Shown here: one piece after another, positions 1-8,117 of the stretch
Position numbering within the stretch: the first letter of the stretch is position 1
Layout: every line of letters starts with the position of its first letter
Assembly: GCF_006716905.1 (NCBI RefSeq)
Contig: NZ_VFPV01000004.1
Coordinates: 372,001 to 436,000, forward strand
From: Acidovorax temperans
GTDB lineage: Bacteria; Pseudomonadota; Gammaproteobacteria; Burkholderiales; Burkholderiaceae_C
Direction: 5' to 3'
Length of the DNA stretch: 64,000 nucleotides
Program-made: the position numbers and the translations under genes
The notes under the pieces: model-generated
Databases searched by the model: none
The model's input: only the letters and a program-made list of their open reading frames with translations
Told to the model about the DNA's origin: nothing

Positions 1-2
1 AG

Positions 3-209
3 ACGCAGATCTGGTGCGCCGTGGCCACCTACGTGCTCATCGCCATCGTCAAGAAGGAGCTTCACCTGAATGCCTCGCTCTACACATGTCTACAGATCCT
101 GTCTGTCTCGGTCTTCGAGAAAACTGAGATTTCATGCACCTTGCGGCCAGATCGGCCCCAAACAGAACCACCGAGCGCCGCTAACCAATTGATTTTGTTC
201 GACATTTAA
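3..209 (+). CDS. IS4-family transposase, C-terminal end (runs off left edge)
   Basis: An open frame enters from the left edge and reads TQIWCAVATYVLIAIVKK, followed by a segment containing LYTCLQILSVSVFEK, up to the stop at 209. This is the typical C-terminal end of IS4-family DDE transposases (the IWCA...YVLIAI..K block after the catalytic Glu). The sequence just after the stop, TTAACCGGACACTACTG, looks like the terminal inverted repeat of such an element, but the other end lies outside the window, so completeness cannot be judged. It lies tail to tail with the amidase and marks the downstream limit of the nitrile operon. Family call good; intactness unknown. Confidence 0.75.
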   Translation, partial: TQIWCAVATYVLIAIVKKELHLNASLYTCLQILSVSVFEKTEISCTLRPDRPQTEPPSAANQLILFDI

Positions 210-287
210 CCGGACACTACTGCGAAGATCTTTAGATTTACTACGTACGCAGCTATGGTTTTATTTTTCCTTGTGAGAGGTGGCGCT

Positions 288-1703
288 CTATGCGGCCACC
301 GCCGCCAGATCCGGCACGGTGTCTGACTGCGTGGGCACGCATGCCGTAATAGCCTGCGCCACGCGAAACGCCATGGCATCTGCATGCGCAGGGGCCACGC
401 TCTGCACCGATAGCGGCCGCACGTCGGCGCTAAAGCCGCTGGGCACGGCCACGCCGCACCAGCCCAGCTGGTTCACAAAGCGGGTGAGCACGGTCGAGGC
501 CACATTGGTGTCGACCTCGGCGACGGCGGGTGGGGCGAACGGCATGGTGGGCATCACCAGCGCATCGCAGCCCGCCATGGCGCGGCGCACGGCTTGCAGC
601 ATGGCTTCGCTGGTCAGGCGGCGGTGCACGTACTCGGTAGCGGTCATGCGACCGGCCAGCAGACGTTTGCGCACCGGCGCGCTCACCAGCGATTGCGGGT
701 CTTCCGCCAAGGCACCGCGCACGGCGTAGGACTCCGCCCCCATCACCGGGGCGTTGCTGGGCACCGCCAGCATGGCCAAGGTGAAGGGCAGCGTCAGCGG
801 CACCAGCGTGGCACCTTGGGCTTGCAGGCCTTGCAACACATGGTCGTAAGCGGCCAGCACATCGGCATCGATACCGGTGCGGTCCGCATCGGTCAATACG
901 GCCAGGCGCAGGCCCTGCACGCCAGCGTGCAACTGCGCGCCCACATCGTCCCACGGTGTGGTCCAGGTGCTGGGGTCGGCTTCATCTTCGCCTTGTGCAG
1001 TGCGGGCAAACAGCACAGCGTCGCCCAAAGTGCGGCACAGAATGCCCACGCAATCGAGCGAAGGGCACAAGGGCGCCACGCCGTGCACGCTAATGCGGCC
1101 CGGGGTGGGCTTGTAGCCCACCAGCGCCTGCCATGCGGCGGGGCCACGCACGGAGCCACCGGTGTCCGTGCCGAGTGCCCACGGCGCCAAACCCGCTGCC
1201 ACGGCCACGGCCGAGCCGCTGCTGGAGCCCCCGGGAACCAGCGCTTGCGTACGCGACCATGGGTTGAGCGGCGTGCCCATGCTTTCGTTGATGCCCCAGC
1301 TGCCGTAAGCGAACTCTTCGGTATGGGTCTTGCCCAGCACGATGGCGCCAGCCGCCTCCAACTTTTGCACCACGGTGGCGGAGCTATCCACCATATCGCT
1401 GGAGGTGGTGAGCGAACCCAAACGCGTGGGCAGGCCTGCCACATCCATCAAATCTTTGACGGCCAATGGCACGCCTTCCAACGCACGTGCAGTGCCATCG
1501 CGCCAGCGTGCATCGGCCAACTTTGCGGCGGCACGGGCACATTCCGCATCGGTGCAGATGTAGGCGCCATATTGGTCATCCAACTGCGCCATGCGCGCAA
1601 GATAGGCATCGACCACAGTGGAGGGCTGCAGCGTGCCAGCGGCATAACCGTCCAGTAAATCTTGCACGCTGCTGTGCAGCGGTGAGAACGCGTGGGATGC
1701 CAT
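288..1703 (-). CDS. Amidase signature family amidase of the nitrile hydratase operon
   Basis: A 471-residue amidase signature enzyme that would hydrolyse the amide made by the upstream nitrile hydratase to carboxylate and ammonia in the cytoplasm. The Ser-cisSer-Lys triad is visible: Lys83 in VPLAVKD, Ser160 in the PGGSSSGSA signature and Ser184 in GTDTGGSVRGP, with the usual 24-residue spacing between the serines. The ATG at 1703 was chosen because it lies 4 bases after the nitrile hydratase beta stop and has AAAAGGA upstream; an in-frame extension would overlap the beta gene. It is the last gene of the operon, followed directly by IS4-like sequence. The exact substrate (aliphatic, aromatic or enantioselective amide) cannot be read from sequence. 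Confidence 0.88.
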   Translation of the reverse strand: MASHAFSPLHSSVQDLLDGYAAGTLQPSTVVDAYLARMAQLDDQYGAYICTDAECARAAAKLADARWRDGTARALEGVPLAVKDLMDVAGLPTRLGSLTTSSDMVDSSATVVQKLEAAGAIVLGKTHTEEFAYGSWGINESMGTPLNPWSRTQALVPGGSSSGSAVAVAAGLAPWALGTDTGGSVRGPAAWQALVGYKPTPGRISVHGVAPLCPSLDCVGILCRTLGDAVLFARTAQGEDEADPSTWTTPWDDVGAQLHAGVQGLRLAVLTDADRTGIDADVLAAYDHVLQGLQAQGATLVPLTLPFTLAMLAVPSNAPVMGAESYAVRGALAEDPQSLVSAPVRKRLLAGRMTATEYVHRRLTSEAMLQAVRRAMAGCDALVMPTMPFAPPAVAEVDTNVASTVLTRFVNQLGWCGVAVPSGFSADVRPLSVQSVAPAHADAMAFRVAQAITACVPTQSDTVPDLAAVAA

Positions 1704-1707
1704 GGTG

Positions 1708-2325
1708 TCAATCCTTTTCTGCCAGCAGATAACTCTGGAACACGCCCACGTGCACGTCGGCCGCTTCGCTGCCGTTGGGCCACAGCTCTTGCGAGTCAAA
1801 GCATACGTCGTAGGTCGGCTCAAAGAAGCGCAGATCGCCATGGCCTGCCGCGTCGGGGTAGGGGTAGGCGGGCGAGATACCGACCACCACGCCTTGCTTG
1901 CCCCGGATGTAAGCAGGCATGCGGGTATGACCAGCCACAAATTCGTTCTTCACCCGCACGCGCTGGCCAATGGAAAAACCTTCGCTGGCTTCCGGCAGGC
2001 GGCCGGGTGCGGCTGGGCGCGAGAGTTTGACTGGGGCACCAGCTTCTGCTTCGAGTTGCTCCGCGGTGATCAGGCTTTTTTCCACGCACAAGGTGGCAGC
2101 GGTGGTGAATACGCGCTCGAAGTACGAGGCGTTCACATAGTGCAGCGGCTCCATGCGTTCAATGCCGTGGCGGTATTCGTCCATGTTGTAGACGCCTTTG
2201 CCCACCAGTGCGCCTGAGATGGCATTGATCTTGATTTCCCAAGCTTGATGAAACGACTTGGCATCCGGGCTTTTGATGACGGGCCCAAAGCCTTGGGTGC
2301 CACCGAGGTCATGCATACCGTCCAT
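1708..2325 (-). CDS. nthB: Nitrile hydratase subunit beta
   Basis: The 205-residue beta subunit begins with the diagnostic MDGMHDLGG start and carries the C-terminal SH3-like block with RVRVKNEFVAGHTRMPAYIRG. The family's conserved arginines, which hydrogen-bond the oxidised cysteines of the alpha active site, are expected in the YRHGIERM segment and the C-terminal half. With alpha it forms the alpha2-beta2 enzyme that hydrates R-CN to R-CONH2. The gene starts 3 bases after the alpha stop with AAGGAG upstream and ends 4 bases before the amidase start, so the three are co-translated. The alpha-then-beta order matches classical Fe-type operons; cobalt-type operons often place beta first. Confidence 0.93.
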   Translation of the reverse strand: MDGMHDLGGTQGFGPVIKSPDAKSFHQAWEIKINAISGALVGKGVYNMDEYRHGIERMEPLHYVNASYFERVFTTAATLCVEKSLITAEQLEAEAGAPVKLSRPAAPGRLPEASEGFSIGQRVRVKNEFVAGHTRMPAYIRGKQGVVVGISPAYPYPDAAGHGDLRFFEPTYDVCFDSQELWPNGSEAADVHVGVFQSYLLAEKD

Positions 2326-2328
2326 GGC

Positions 2329-2949
2329 TCAAACTCCTTCCGAAGCAGTGGTGATGGCGGGGGCGAATGGGGCCTCCAAGCGGGCGGCGCCAATCAGGCA
2401 GTCTTGCGTGACCAAGGTCGCCAGTTGCTCCTCGCTCCAACCGTCCGTGCCTTCAGGGCGTGCGGGCAGCACCATGTAGCGGGTGTCGGCGGTGGTGTCC
2501 CACACTTTCAGGCGCATGGACTCGGGCAACTTCAGACCCATCTCGCCTAACACGGTGCGTGCTTCGCGCACGATGCGGGCGCGGTATTCCAGGTTCTTGT
2601 ACCAATCGGGCGCCATGCCGATGATGGTGTAGGCCGTGCAGGAGCACAGTGAGCAGCAGATGATGTTGTGCAGCTCCGAGGTGTTTTCCAGCACTACCAA
2701 ATGTTTGTGGTGTTTGGGGAAACCAAACCCGAGCGATTCCGCAGCTGCGCGGCCATCGGCCAGCAGTTGGGGTTTAAAGGCCGGATCAGTCCATGCCTTC
2801 GCGACTAGTTTGGCCCCGTTGTCGGGGAGCCACTGGTGCATCACCAAATCTTCGTAATCGGAGATGGTGTGGTCATCGACCAGCCCGAGGTCTTTGGTTA
2901 ATACGAACAAGGCATCAACCCGGTTTTCGATAGACGCTTGGTGTTGCAT
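2329..2949 (-). CDS. nthA: Nitrile hydratase subunit alpha, Fe-type
   Basis: The 206-residue metal-binding subunit. The active-site claw reads CSLCSCT at residues 99-105 (Cys99, Ser100, Cys102, Ser103, Cys104), the signature of non-heme iron nitrile hydratases; cobalt enzymes have CTLCSCY. Cys102 and Cys104 would be oxidised to sulfinate and sulfenate on maturation. The following WYK..EYRARIV segment is also family-typical. The start at 2949 has a strong AAGGAGAA ribosome site. Fe-type enzymes need a P47K/CobW-family metallochaperone, and none is encoded in this operon; the only CobW protein in the window is at 57644-58666, in another cluster. An extra cysteine (ICCSLC) precedes the motif. 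Confidence 0.95.
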   Translation of the reverse strand: MQHQASIENRVDALFVLTKDLGLVDDHTISDYEDLVMHQWLPDNGAKLVAKAWTDPAFKPQLLADGRAAAESLGFGFPKHHKHLVVLENTSELHNIICCSLCSCTAYTIIGMAPDWYKNLEYRARIVREARTVLGEMGLKLPESMRLKVWDTTADTRYMVLPARPEGTDGWSEEQLATLVTQDCLIGAARLEAPFAPAITTASEGV

Positions 2950-2975
2950 GGTGGTTCTCCTTTTTTATGGCGCGA

Positions 2976-4013
2976 TCAGCCGCGCACCTTTACCGATTTC
3001 CAGTCGAAGTTCGACGTTGCCAATTCCTTGTCGACGGCGGCGGCCAGATCGACACGTGCCAATTGGCTGGCCTTGGGGGCACGTGGAAGCAACTTTTCTG
3101 CCACACCCCATTCGCCCATCTTGTCCATGTTCTCCAGCGCCTTGGGGCTAAGTGCCGCCTTGATGGCGCTCAGCTTCTTGGCGCTCCAGTGCGGGTCGAA
3201 GCTCGAAGCGGCCTCAATCACTTCCAGTGGAATGTTTTTGGCAGGCTCGAGCGAGCGGAACCAGCCGTTGGTGAGTTCATGGTTGTTGGCCGCAAAGAAC
3301 AGTGCTTGCGACTGTGCACGCAAGAAGCGTTTGATGGCCTCAGGGTTTTTGTCGAGGGTGCTGGTCTTAGCTTGCGCAATCATGGCGGGAGAGAGGTTGT
3401 GCGAAAGCACATGGGCCATGCCCGCGTGTTCGAAGTTGGCCACCCATGGGTCCCAGATGAAGAATGCTTCGATCTTTTGCGCGCGCACGGCATCTGACAG
3501 CTCGGTCGTGGCAATGTTCACGAACTGCACGTCTTTGCCCACTTGCAGGCCCGCCTTGCGCACCGCTTCTTGGGCGTTTTGGTATGCAGTGATGCCGAAC
3601 AGGCCGTAGATCTTTTTACCCTTGAGTTCGGCCATCGACTTGATGCCCGAATTCTTGGTGACCATGATGGCCGAGCGGAAAGTGCACTGGTGTGCAAATG
3701 GCACCACGGGAACGCCGGCCGCCATCAGCGTCACGGCGCCGAAGTCAGAAACGATCCCGATATCCGAAGCGCCGCTGACCACGGATTCGCTGATCGCAGG
3801 CGTGTTGCTCAGTTGGATCAGGTCCAGCTTAAGGCCATTGCGCTCCGCGATGTCGGTGTTTTTGAGCGTGTGAACCATCTGGGCACCCACGGCGACGGTG
3901 TTGGTCCAGCTGATGCGCAGGGTGTCCGTGCTCTGGGCGCGGGCAATCATCGGGAAGGCCAGTGCACCGCTGGCGGCAACGCCCATGGCACCAAATTGAC
4001 GACGGCTGATCAT
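2976..4013 (-). CDS. NitT/TauT-type ABC transporter substrate-binding protein
   Basis: A 345-residue periplasmic binding protein of the nitrate/sulfonate/taurine group (NMT1/SsuA-like fold). The N-terminus, MISRRQFGAMG followed by an alanine-rich segment ending AQS, is a twin-arginine (Tat) signal with a probable cleavage near residue 27. The ATG at 4013 was preferred over upstream frame extensions because it forms a 4-base ATGA overlap with the ATPase stop and begins the signal peptide. Position in the nitrile operon suggests uptake of a nitrile, amide, cyanate-like anion or carboxylate, but the ligand is inference. Similar binding proteins also carry aliphatic sulfonates and thiamine precursors. 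Confidence 0.87.
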   Translation of the reverse strand: MISRRQFGAMGVAASGALAFPMIARAQSTDTLRISWTNTVAVGAQMVHTLKNTDIAERNGLKLDLIQLSNTPAISESVVSGASDIGIVSDFGAVTLMAAGVPVVPFAHQCTFRSAIMVTKNSGIKSMAELKGKKIYGLFGITAYQNAQEAVRKAGLQVGKDVQFVNIATTELSDAVRAQKIEAFFIWDPWVANFEHAGMAHVLSHNLSPAMIAQAKTSTLDKNPEAIKRFLRAQSQALFFAANNHELTNGWFRSLEPAKNIPLEVIEAASSFDPHWSAKKLSAIKAALSPKALENMDKMGEWGVAEKLLPRAPKASQLARVDLAAAVDKELATSNFDWKSVKVRG

Positions 4014-4804
4014 GCTTTTTCCTCTTCTTCTTTCTGCCACTCGGGCTTCAATGTTTCCCACAGTTCATTGACTGTGGATACGAACCATGGATCTGCGCGC
4101 ACCTCGGAAGTGCGGGGGCGTGCCAAGGTCACATCGACTTCTTGGCGCACGCGGCCTGGGCGGGGACTCATGACCACCACGCGGTCGGCAAGGAATACGG
4201 CTTCGTCGATACCGTGCGTGACGAACACCACGGTCTTGCCGGCCTCGTGTGACAGGCGTGCAATCTCTTCTTGCAGCATCACGCGCGTTTGAGCGTCGAG
4301 AGCTCCGAAGGGCTCATCCATCAAGAGAATCTCGGGGTCGGGTGCCAAGGCACGTGCAATGGAGCAGCGTTGCTTCATACCGCCGGAGATTTCGTGGGGC
4401 AGCTTGTTTTCAAAGCCGGACAGGCGCACTTTCTCTAGCAGCCCGCGCGCAATGTCGGCACGCTCGGCTTTGGGCATGCCATTCGCCTTCAGCCCGAACT
4501 CCACGTTTTCTTGCAGCGTCATCCAGCCAAACAAGGCGTAGTCCTGGAACACCACGGTGCGCGACGCATCGGGACCCGTGATTTCGCGGCCGTTTTGCAG
4601 CAGCACGCCTGAGCTTGGCTTTTGGAAGCCGGAGATGATGTTCAGCAGTGTGGATTTACCGCAGCCCGAGGGGCCGAGCAGCGAGATGAATTCACCCCGG
4701 CGGATCTGCAGGTTTACATCCTGCAAGGCCACTACGTCGCCGCGTGCGGATTGATAGACCTTGGACAGGTTGGAGATATCGATATGGATGTCGGGTTGCT
4801 TCAT
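4010..4804 (-). CDS. NitT/TauT-type ABC transporter ATP-binding protein
   Basis: A 264-residue ABC ATPase energising the importer. Walker A is LLGPSGCGKST, the signature is HEISGGMKQR, Walker B is ILLMDEPFGALDA, and a switch histidine follows in VFVTHGIDEA. The SGG(M)KQR signature with the FGALDAQTR D-loop is characteristic of SsuB/TauB/NrtD-type ATPases. I chose the ATG at 4804 with GGAG upstream over a GTG 24 bases earlier. Its TGA overlaps the start of the binding protein gene, and it begins 32 bases after the permease stop, consistent with one transcript from 6372 down to 288. Confidence 0.9.
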   Translation of the reverse strand: MKQPDIHIDISNLSKVYQSARGDVVALQDVNLQIRRGEFISLLGPSGCGKSTLLNIISGFQKPSSGVLLQNGREITGPDASRTVVFQDYALFGWMTLQENVEFGLKANGMPKAERADIARGLLEKVRLSGFENKLPHEISGGMKQRCSIARALAPDPEILLMDEPFGALDAQTRVMLQEEIARLSHEAGKTVVFVTHGIDEAVFLADRVVVMSPRPGRVRQEVDVTLARPRTSEVRADPWFVSTVNELWETLKPEWQKEEEEKA

Positions 4805-4835
4805 AAAGGGGGCTCCGGTGGGAATCACAATCAGC

Positions 4836-5597
4836 TCAATGACGCTCTGAGGGCGCCCAAGCGTTGATGCGGCGCTCCAGGCGTTCCAGCGAGGCAGACA
4901 TCAAATAGCCCACCATGCCGATGGTGGCCATGCCGGCGACCACGTTCTGGATCTGGAAAACTTGGCGTGATTGCTGGATCAGATAGCCCAGACCACTTTG
5001 TGCGGCGATCAGCTCTGCCGTCACCACACACATCCAGCCCCAGCCCAGTGCCAAGCGCAGGTTGGGCATCACGATGGGCAGCGAAGCCGGAATGAATACA
5101 TCGCGCATCAGCATCCAGCGGCTCGCGCCGAGGCACTTGGCAGCGTTGACCAGGTTCATATCCAGGGAACGCACGGCGGTGTAGGCGCCGAAAAACATGG
5201 GGAACACACATCCCAAAAACACCAGGAAGTAAGCCGAGGCATCGCCAAGACCAAACCACAGGATGGCGATAGGCACCCATGCCAGCGGAGGGATAGGGCG
5301 CAGCGCTTCAATCACTGGGCGCACCAGGTCTGCCGCGGGCTTCCATACCCCACACACAAAGCCCAGAGGCAGGCCTACGCAAGCGGCAATCAGGTAGCCC
5401 ATGCCTACGCGTTTGAGGCTTTCAATCAAGTGTTCCCATAAGCTGCCGTCGGAGGCCAGCTCGATCAAAGCTTGCACAGCCTCCGCCGGCGAAGGCAGCA
5501 TGAAGTCGTTGACAAAGCCTCCTTTGGCCATCAATTGCCACAGGCCGACCGCGGCGGCCAAGCCGATCACATTGCGTACTTTGGTTTTGGAAATCAT
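4836..5597 (-). CDS. NitT/TauT-type ABC transporter permease
   Basis: A 253-residue inner-membrane permease with about six predicted transmembrane segments. The cytoplasmic EAA loop that docks on the ATPase is seen in AAKCLGASRWMLMRDVFIPASLPIV. This form is typical of SsuC/TauC permeases. The ATG at 5597 has AGAGGAGAA just upstream and lies 22 bases after the regulator stop. An in-frame extension to 5666 would run into the regulator and lacks a better ribosome site. Works as a homodimer with the ATPase and binding protein encoded next to it. Confidence 0.88.
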   Translation of the reverse strand: MISKTKVRNVIGLAAAVGLWQLMAKGGFVNDFMLPSPAEAVQALIELASDGSLWEHLIESLKRVGMGYLIAACVGLPLGFVCGVWKPAADLVRPVIEALRPIPPLAWVPIAILWFGLGDASAYFLVFLGCVFPMFFGAYTAVRSLDMNLVNAAKCLGASRWMLMRDVFIPASLPIVMPNLRLALGWGWMCVVTAELIAAQSGLGYLIQQSRQVFQIQNVVAGMATIGMVGYLMSASLERLERRINAWAPSERH

Positions 5598-5619
5598 GGG
5601 TTCTCCTCTGGATACAAAT

Positions 5620-6372
5620 TCAGTCGACATAGGGCGTGGGTTCGCACATCTGCCATATGCCGGCAAACATCGCGCGCATCAGGCTGGCGTACTCTTCGCT
5701 GTCAATGACCATGCCGTAGCACTCTTTGCTCGATGACAAGAGCGCCACCGAGTTGCCGTAAATCACAAATGTCATGGCCAGCACCATGTCTGGGGGCGTG
5801 TACCGCACCTCGCGCAGCTCTCGATGGCTGGAGGGCCAGACCTGATAAAGATCCTTGGATTGGGTGCGGACTACTTTCAACAGCTTGTTGCGCTGGACAC
5901 GCTCAGTCAGGTAGTCATGTATGCGATCCATGCCGGGGTGGACCGAAAGCTCCTCCATCGAGAAGCACGACAGCAACTCCGCGCTGTCACCGGACAGGGA
6001 GTCCCAGAGTGCGGTTTCGATCCCTTCGGAGCCTTCATAGAACCGGATGTTTGGTTTGCCCTGCGCGCGATGAAACAGTGCCTTGAGCAGTGGCAGCGTT
6101 TCATTCAGTCGCTGGCGGCGGCTCTCATGCTGCTCAAGGAGGACAGAAGGGTCGATCGCGGACACCACGCGGTTGCGCAGCTCGCTGGAGACGTGGACCA
6201 AACCATCGCCGTGCAAGCGTTCGATGGCGTCATATACCGTGGCCTTGGGTAAGGCGGTGTGGCCGATCACTCGGGAGATAGGTACAGGTCCGAGCGCGAC
6301 ACAGGCGAGATAGACCTTGCCAACATTGCCCGTGAGGCCGATGCGCTCTAAGTTTGATTCGATCACTGCCAA
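5620..6372 (-). CDS. TrmB-family-like transcriptional regulator
   Basis: A 250-residue protein with an N-terminal winged helix-turn-helix of TrmB type (residues about 8-65, LTGNVGKVYLACVALGPVPISRVIGHTALPK then ATVYDAIERLHGDGLV). A helical linker (LLEQHESRRQRLNETLPLLK) and a C-terminal sensor-like domain follow. TrmB proteins usually bind a ligand through this second domain and repress or activate sugar or amino-acid transport genes. It heads the nitrile operon and sits 22 bases before the permease, so it probably controls its own operon. TrmB-like regulators are less common in Proteobacteria than in archaea. Ligand unknown. Confidence 0.7.
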   Translation of the reverse strand: MAVIESNLERIGLTGNVGKVYLACVALGPVPISRVIGHTALPKATVYDAIERLHGDGLVHVSSELRNRVVSAIDPSVLLEQHESRRQRLNETLPLLKALFHRAQGKPNIRFYEGSEGIETALWDSLSGDSAELLSCFSMEELSVHPGMDRIHDYLTERVQRNKLLKVVRTQSKDLYQVWPSSHRELREVRYTPPDMVLAMTFVIYGNSVALLSSSKECYGMVIDSEEYASLMRAMFAGIWQMCEPTPYVD

Positions 6373-6787
6373 CCCCTCCCTCTTGTGATGACCGCACGGT
6401 CGATTTGCCGTGGTCGGTTATTTCCATCTATGCAGGTTTCATGCCAGTAGGTTCCAGAGAGCTTGCGGCTTTTGGCTATTGGTGTGTCAAATATCTCTTT
6501 TAAATATCAATCACTTATTGATATTCTGTTTTCGGATCTTGTTTTTTGAGTGTGGTTTGGTGGTCGGACTTTTCCGACCAACACTTTGTTGGTGCATTGC
6601 GCATGTTGACGCACCAAGGACACGCAGCATTCGCTTCGAGCGGGGTGCTTTGCATGCACTGATTTGAAGCCGGTGGTGCTATCCAGTGGTGCGGTCAGGC
6701 GATGTGGTGTGTGGCCGAGGTGATCGCGTACCGCAATCCGTTATGCGCTGAGCGCCACCGGGTCGGAAGCGCCGATAAGATGCGGAG
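6373..6787. other. AT-richer intergenic region between divergent genes
   Basis: About 415 bases between the start of the minus-strand regulator and the plus-strand creatininase gene. The segment 6470-6600 is clearly AT-richer than its surroundings (runs such as TTTTAAATATC and TTTTTTGAG) and should hold the promoters of both transcription units. I see no convincing gene, no matched -35/-10 pair I would defend, and no long palindrome. Confidence 0.5.
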
Positions 6788-7660
6788 ATGGACACACAAA
6801 TTGACGCAGTGCAGCCCACGCGGCACTGGCCCTCTCGTTTTTGGTCGCAGGTTTCTGCGCGGGACTTTGCGTTGGCGCAAACGAATGGACTGGCGGCCGC
6901 GACGGTGGCTGTGTTGCCTGTGGGAGCGGTGGAGCAGCATGGGCCGCACCTGCCGCTGTCGGTGGATGCCACGCTGCTGCAGGGCGTGATCGACGCCGCC
7001 CTGCCGCTGCTGCCCGCTGATCTGCCCGTGCTGTTCCTGCCGCCGCAGAACGTGGGCCTGAGCCCCGAGCACATCCGCTTTCCCGGCACGCTCACGCTGT
7101 CGCCCGCCACGGTGATCGCGCTGTGGACCGAGATGGGCGAATGCGTGGCGCGCGCCGGGGTGAAAAAGCTGTTGCTGTTCAACGGCCATGGCGGCCAGGT
7201 CAGCGTGATGGACGTCGTGGCGCGCGAATTGCGCACGCGCTGCGGCCTGCTGGTGTACAGCGCCAGCTGGTTCAGCCTGCCGCTGCCCGATGCGGTGGCC
7301 GGCCAGTTCAGCGCCGAGGAGCACCGCTTTGGCATCCACGCGGGCGAAATCGAGACCTCGATGATGCTGCACCTGGCGCCCGACACGGTGCACATGGAGC
7401 ACGCGCGCGACTTTCGCTCCACCTCGCAGGACCGCGCCGAGCGCTACGCCATCCTGGGCAACGGCAAAAGCGCCAAGCTGGGCTGGCAGATGCAGGACTA
7501 CCACGTCGATGGCGCAGTGGGCAATGCGGCCGCCGCCACGGCCGACAAGGGCCGCGCGGTGGTGGACGCCGCCGCGCAGCAACTGGTGCGGCTACTGCAG
7601 GAACTGCACGATCTGCCGCTGACCACCCTGGTGGAGGGCCCCGGGGGCCTGGCCGAATGA
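6788..7660 (+). CDS. Creatininase-family amidohydrolase
   Basis: A 290-residue protein of the creatininase / FAPy-deformylase family, which are metal-dependent hydrolases of cyclic or formyl amides. Conserved metal-site motifs are PVGAVEQHGPHLPLSVD (Glu49, His51, Asp60), FNGHGGQ (about residues 131-137) and FGIHAGEIETS (His184, Glu187, Glu189). It starts with ATG at 6788, with GATGCGGAG in front. No partner gene adjoins it: upstream lies the divergent nitrile operon and downstream an IS fragment 30 bases after the stop, so any original operon partner may have been lost. Creatinine, N-formyl compounds or hydantoin-like lactams are all possible substrates. Confidence 0.83.
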   Translation: MDTQIDAVQPTRHWPSRFWSQVSARDFALAQTNGLAAATVAVLPVGAVEQHGPHLPLSVDATLLQGVIDAALPLLPADLPVLFLPPQNVGLSPEHIRFPGTLTLSPATVIALWTEMGECVARAGVKKLLLFNGHGGQVSVMDVVARELRTRCGLLVYSASWFSLPLPDAVAGQFSAEEHRFGIHAGEIETSMMLHLAPDTVHMEHARDFRSTSQDRAERYAILGNGKSAKLGWQMQDYHVDGAVGNAAAATADKGRAVVDAAAQQLVRLLQELHDLPLTTLVEGPGGLAE

Positions 7661-7689
7661 TGAGAGTTTTGGGCGGTTTTGGCCTCTAG

Positions 7690-7849
7690 CAGGCTGCTGA
7701 AATACTCCCTGCAGTCGCTCTCCAACTGACGCCCTGCCAGGACAATAAGAGGCAACCCAATCGACCAGACAGACGAGCCATCCATGCGCGGAGCCGACAC
7801 CTTCACCGAGAGCCTGTTCACCATGCGCCACCTCGATGACTTCGTGCCC
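7690..7849 (+). mobile_element. Left-end fragment of an IS5-family element
   Basis: Begins with CAGGCTGCTGAAATACTCCC, the same terminal repeat as the complete element at 24166-25507. Then follows related leader DNA and the first 21 codons of its transposase (MRGADTFTESLFTMRHLDDFV). Homology stops at about 7849. The four bases before the repeat are CTAG, a YTAR tetranucleotide as used by IS5-type elements. The rest of the element and its right end are missing, so this is a one-ended remnant in the same orientation as the complete copy. Confidence 0.85.
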
Positions 7850-8117
7850 GCAGACACATCGCTGCCTTTCGGATACGGACCTGCAAACGCTTGCAAATCA
7901 AGTGCAATTCATCGGAGCCAATATACATCTCGAAGCTTGAGGTTTCACCATAAGCGAAAAATGAGAGGAGCTCAAAAAATTAGCGCTATCGCAAATCTGA
8001 AAAAATACTGACCTTGCCTTGTTTCCGCGCACATCAAGTCATGCAGCCAAGCAGGCGTTCTCCCATGGCACGGGGCGAGGTGAGCGGTCGGCCAACGATT
8101 GTGACCTGATCATCAGC
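7850..8117. other. Intergenic DNA downstream of truncated recombinase module
   Basis: About 270 bases between the IS fragment and the stop of the 8118-8999 gene. It is AT-richer than the neighbouring catabolic DNA (GAGCTCAAAAAATTAGCGCT, GAAAAAATACTG) and contains only short frames without recognisable content. If the recombinase genes belong to a mobile module, its 3' boundary should be near here, but I see no clear inverted or direct repeat marking it. Confidence 0.35.

Noticed and set aside
280-1658. Plus-strand frames across the first amidase
   Set aside because: They are complementary-strand shadows of the amidase, whose catalytic triad is clear on the minus strand.
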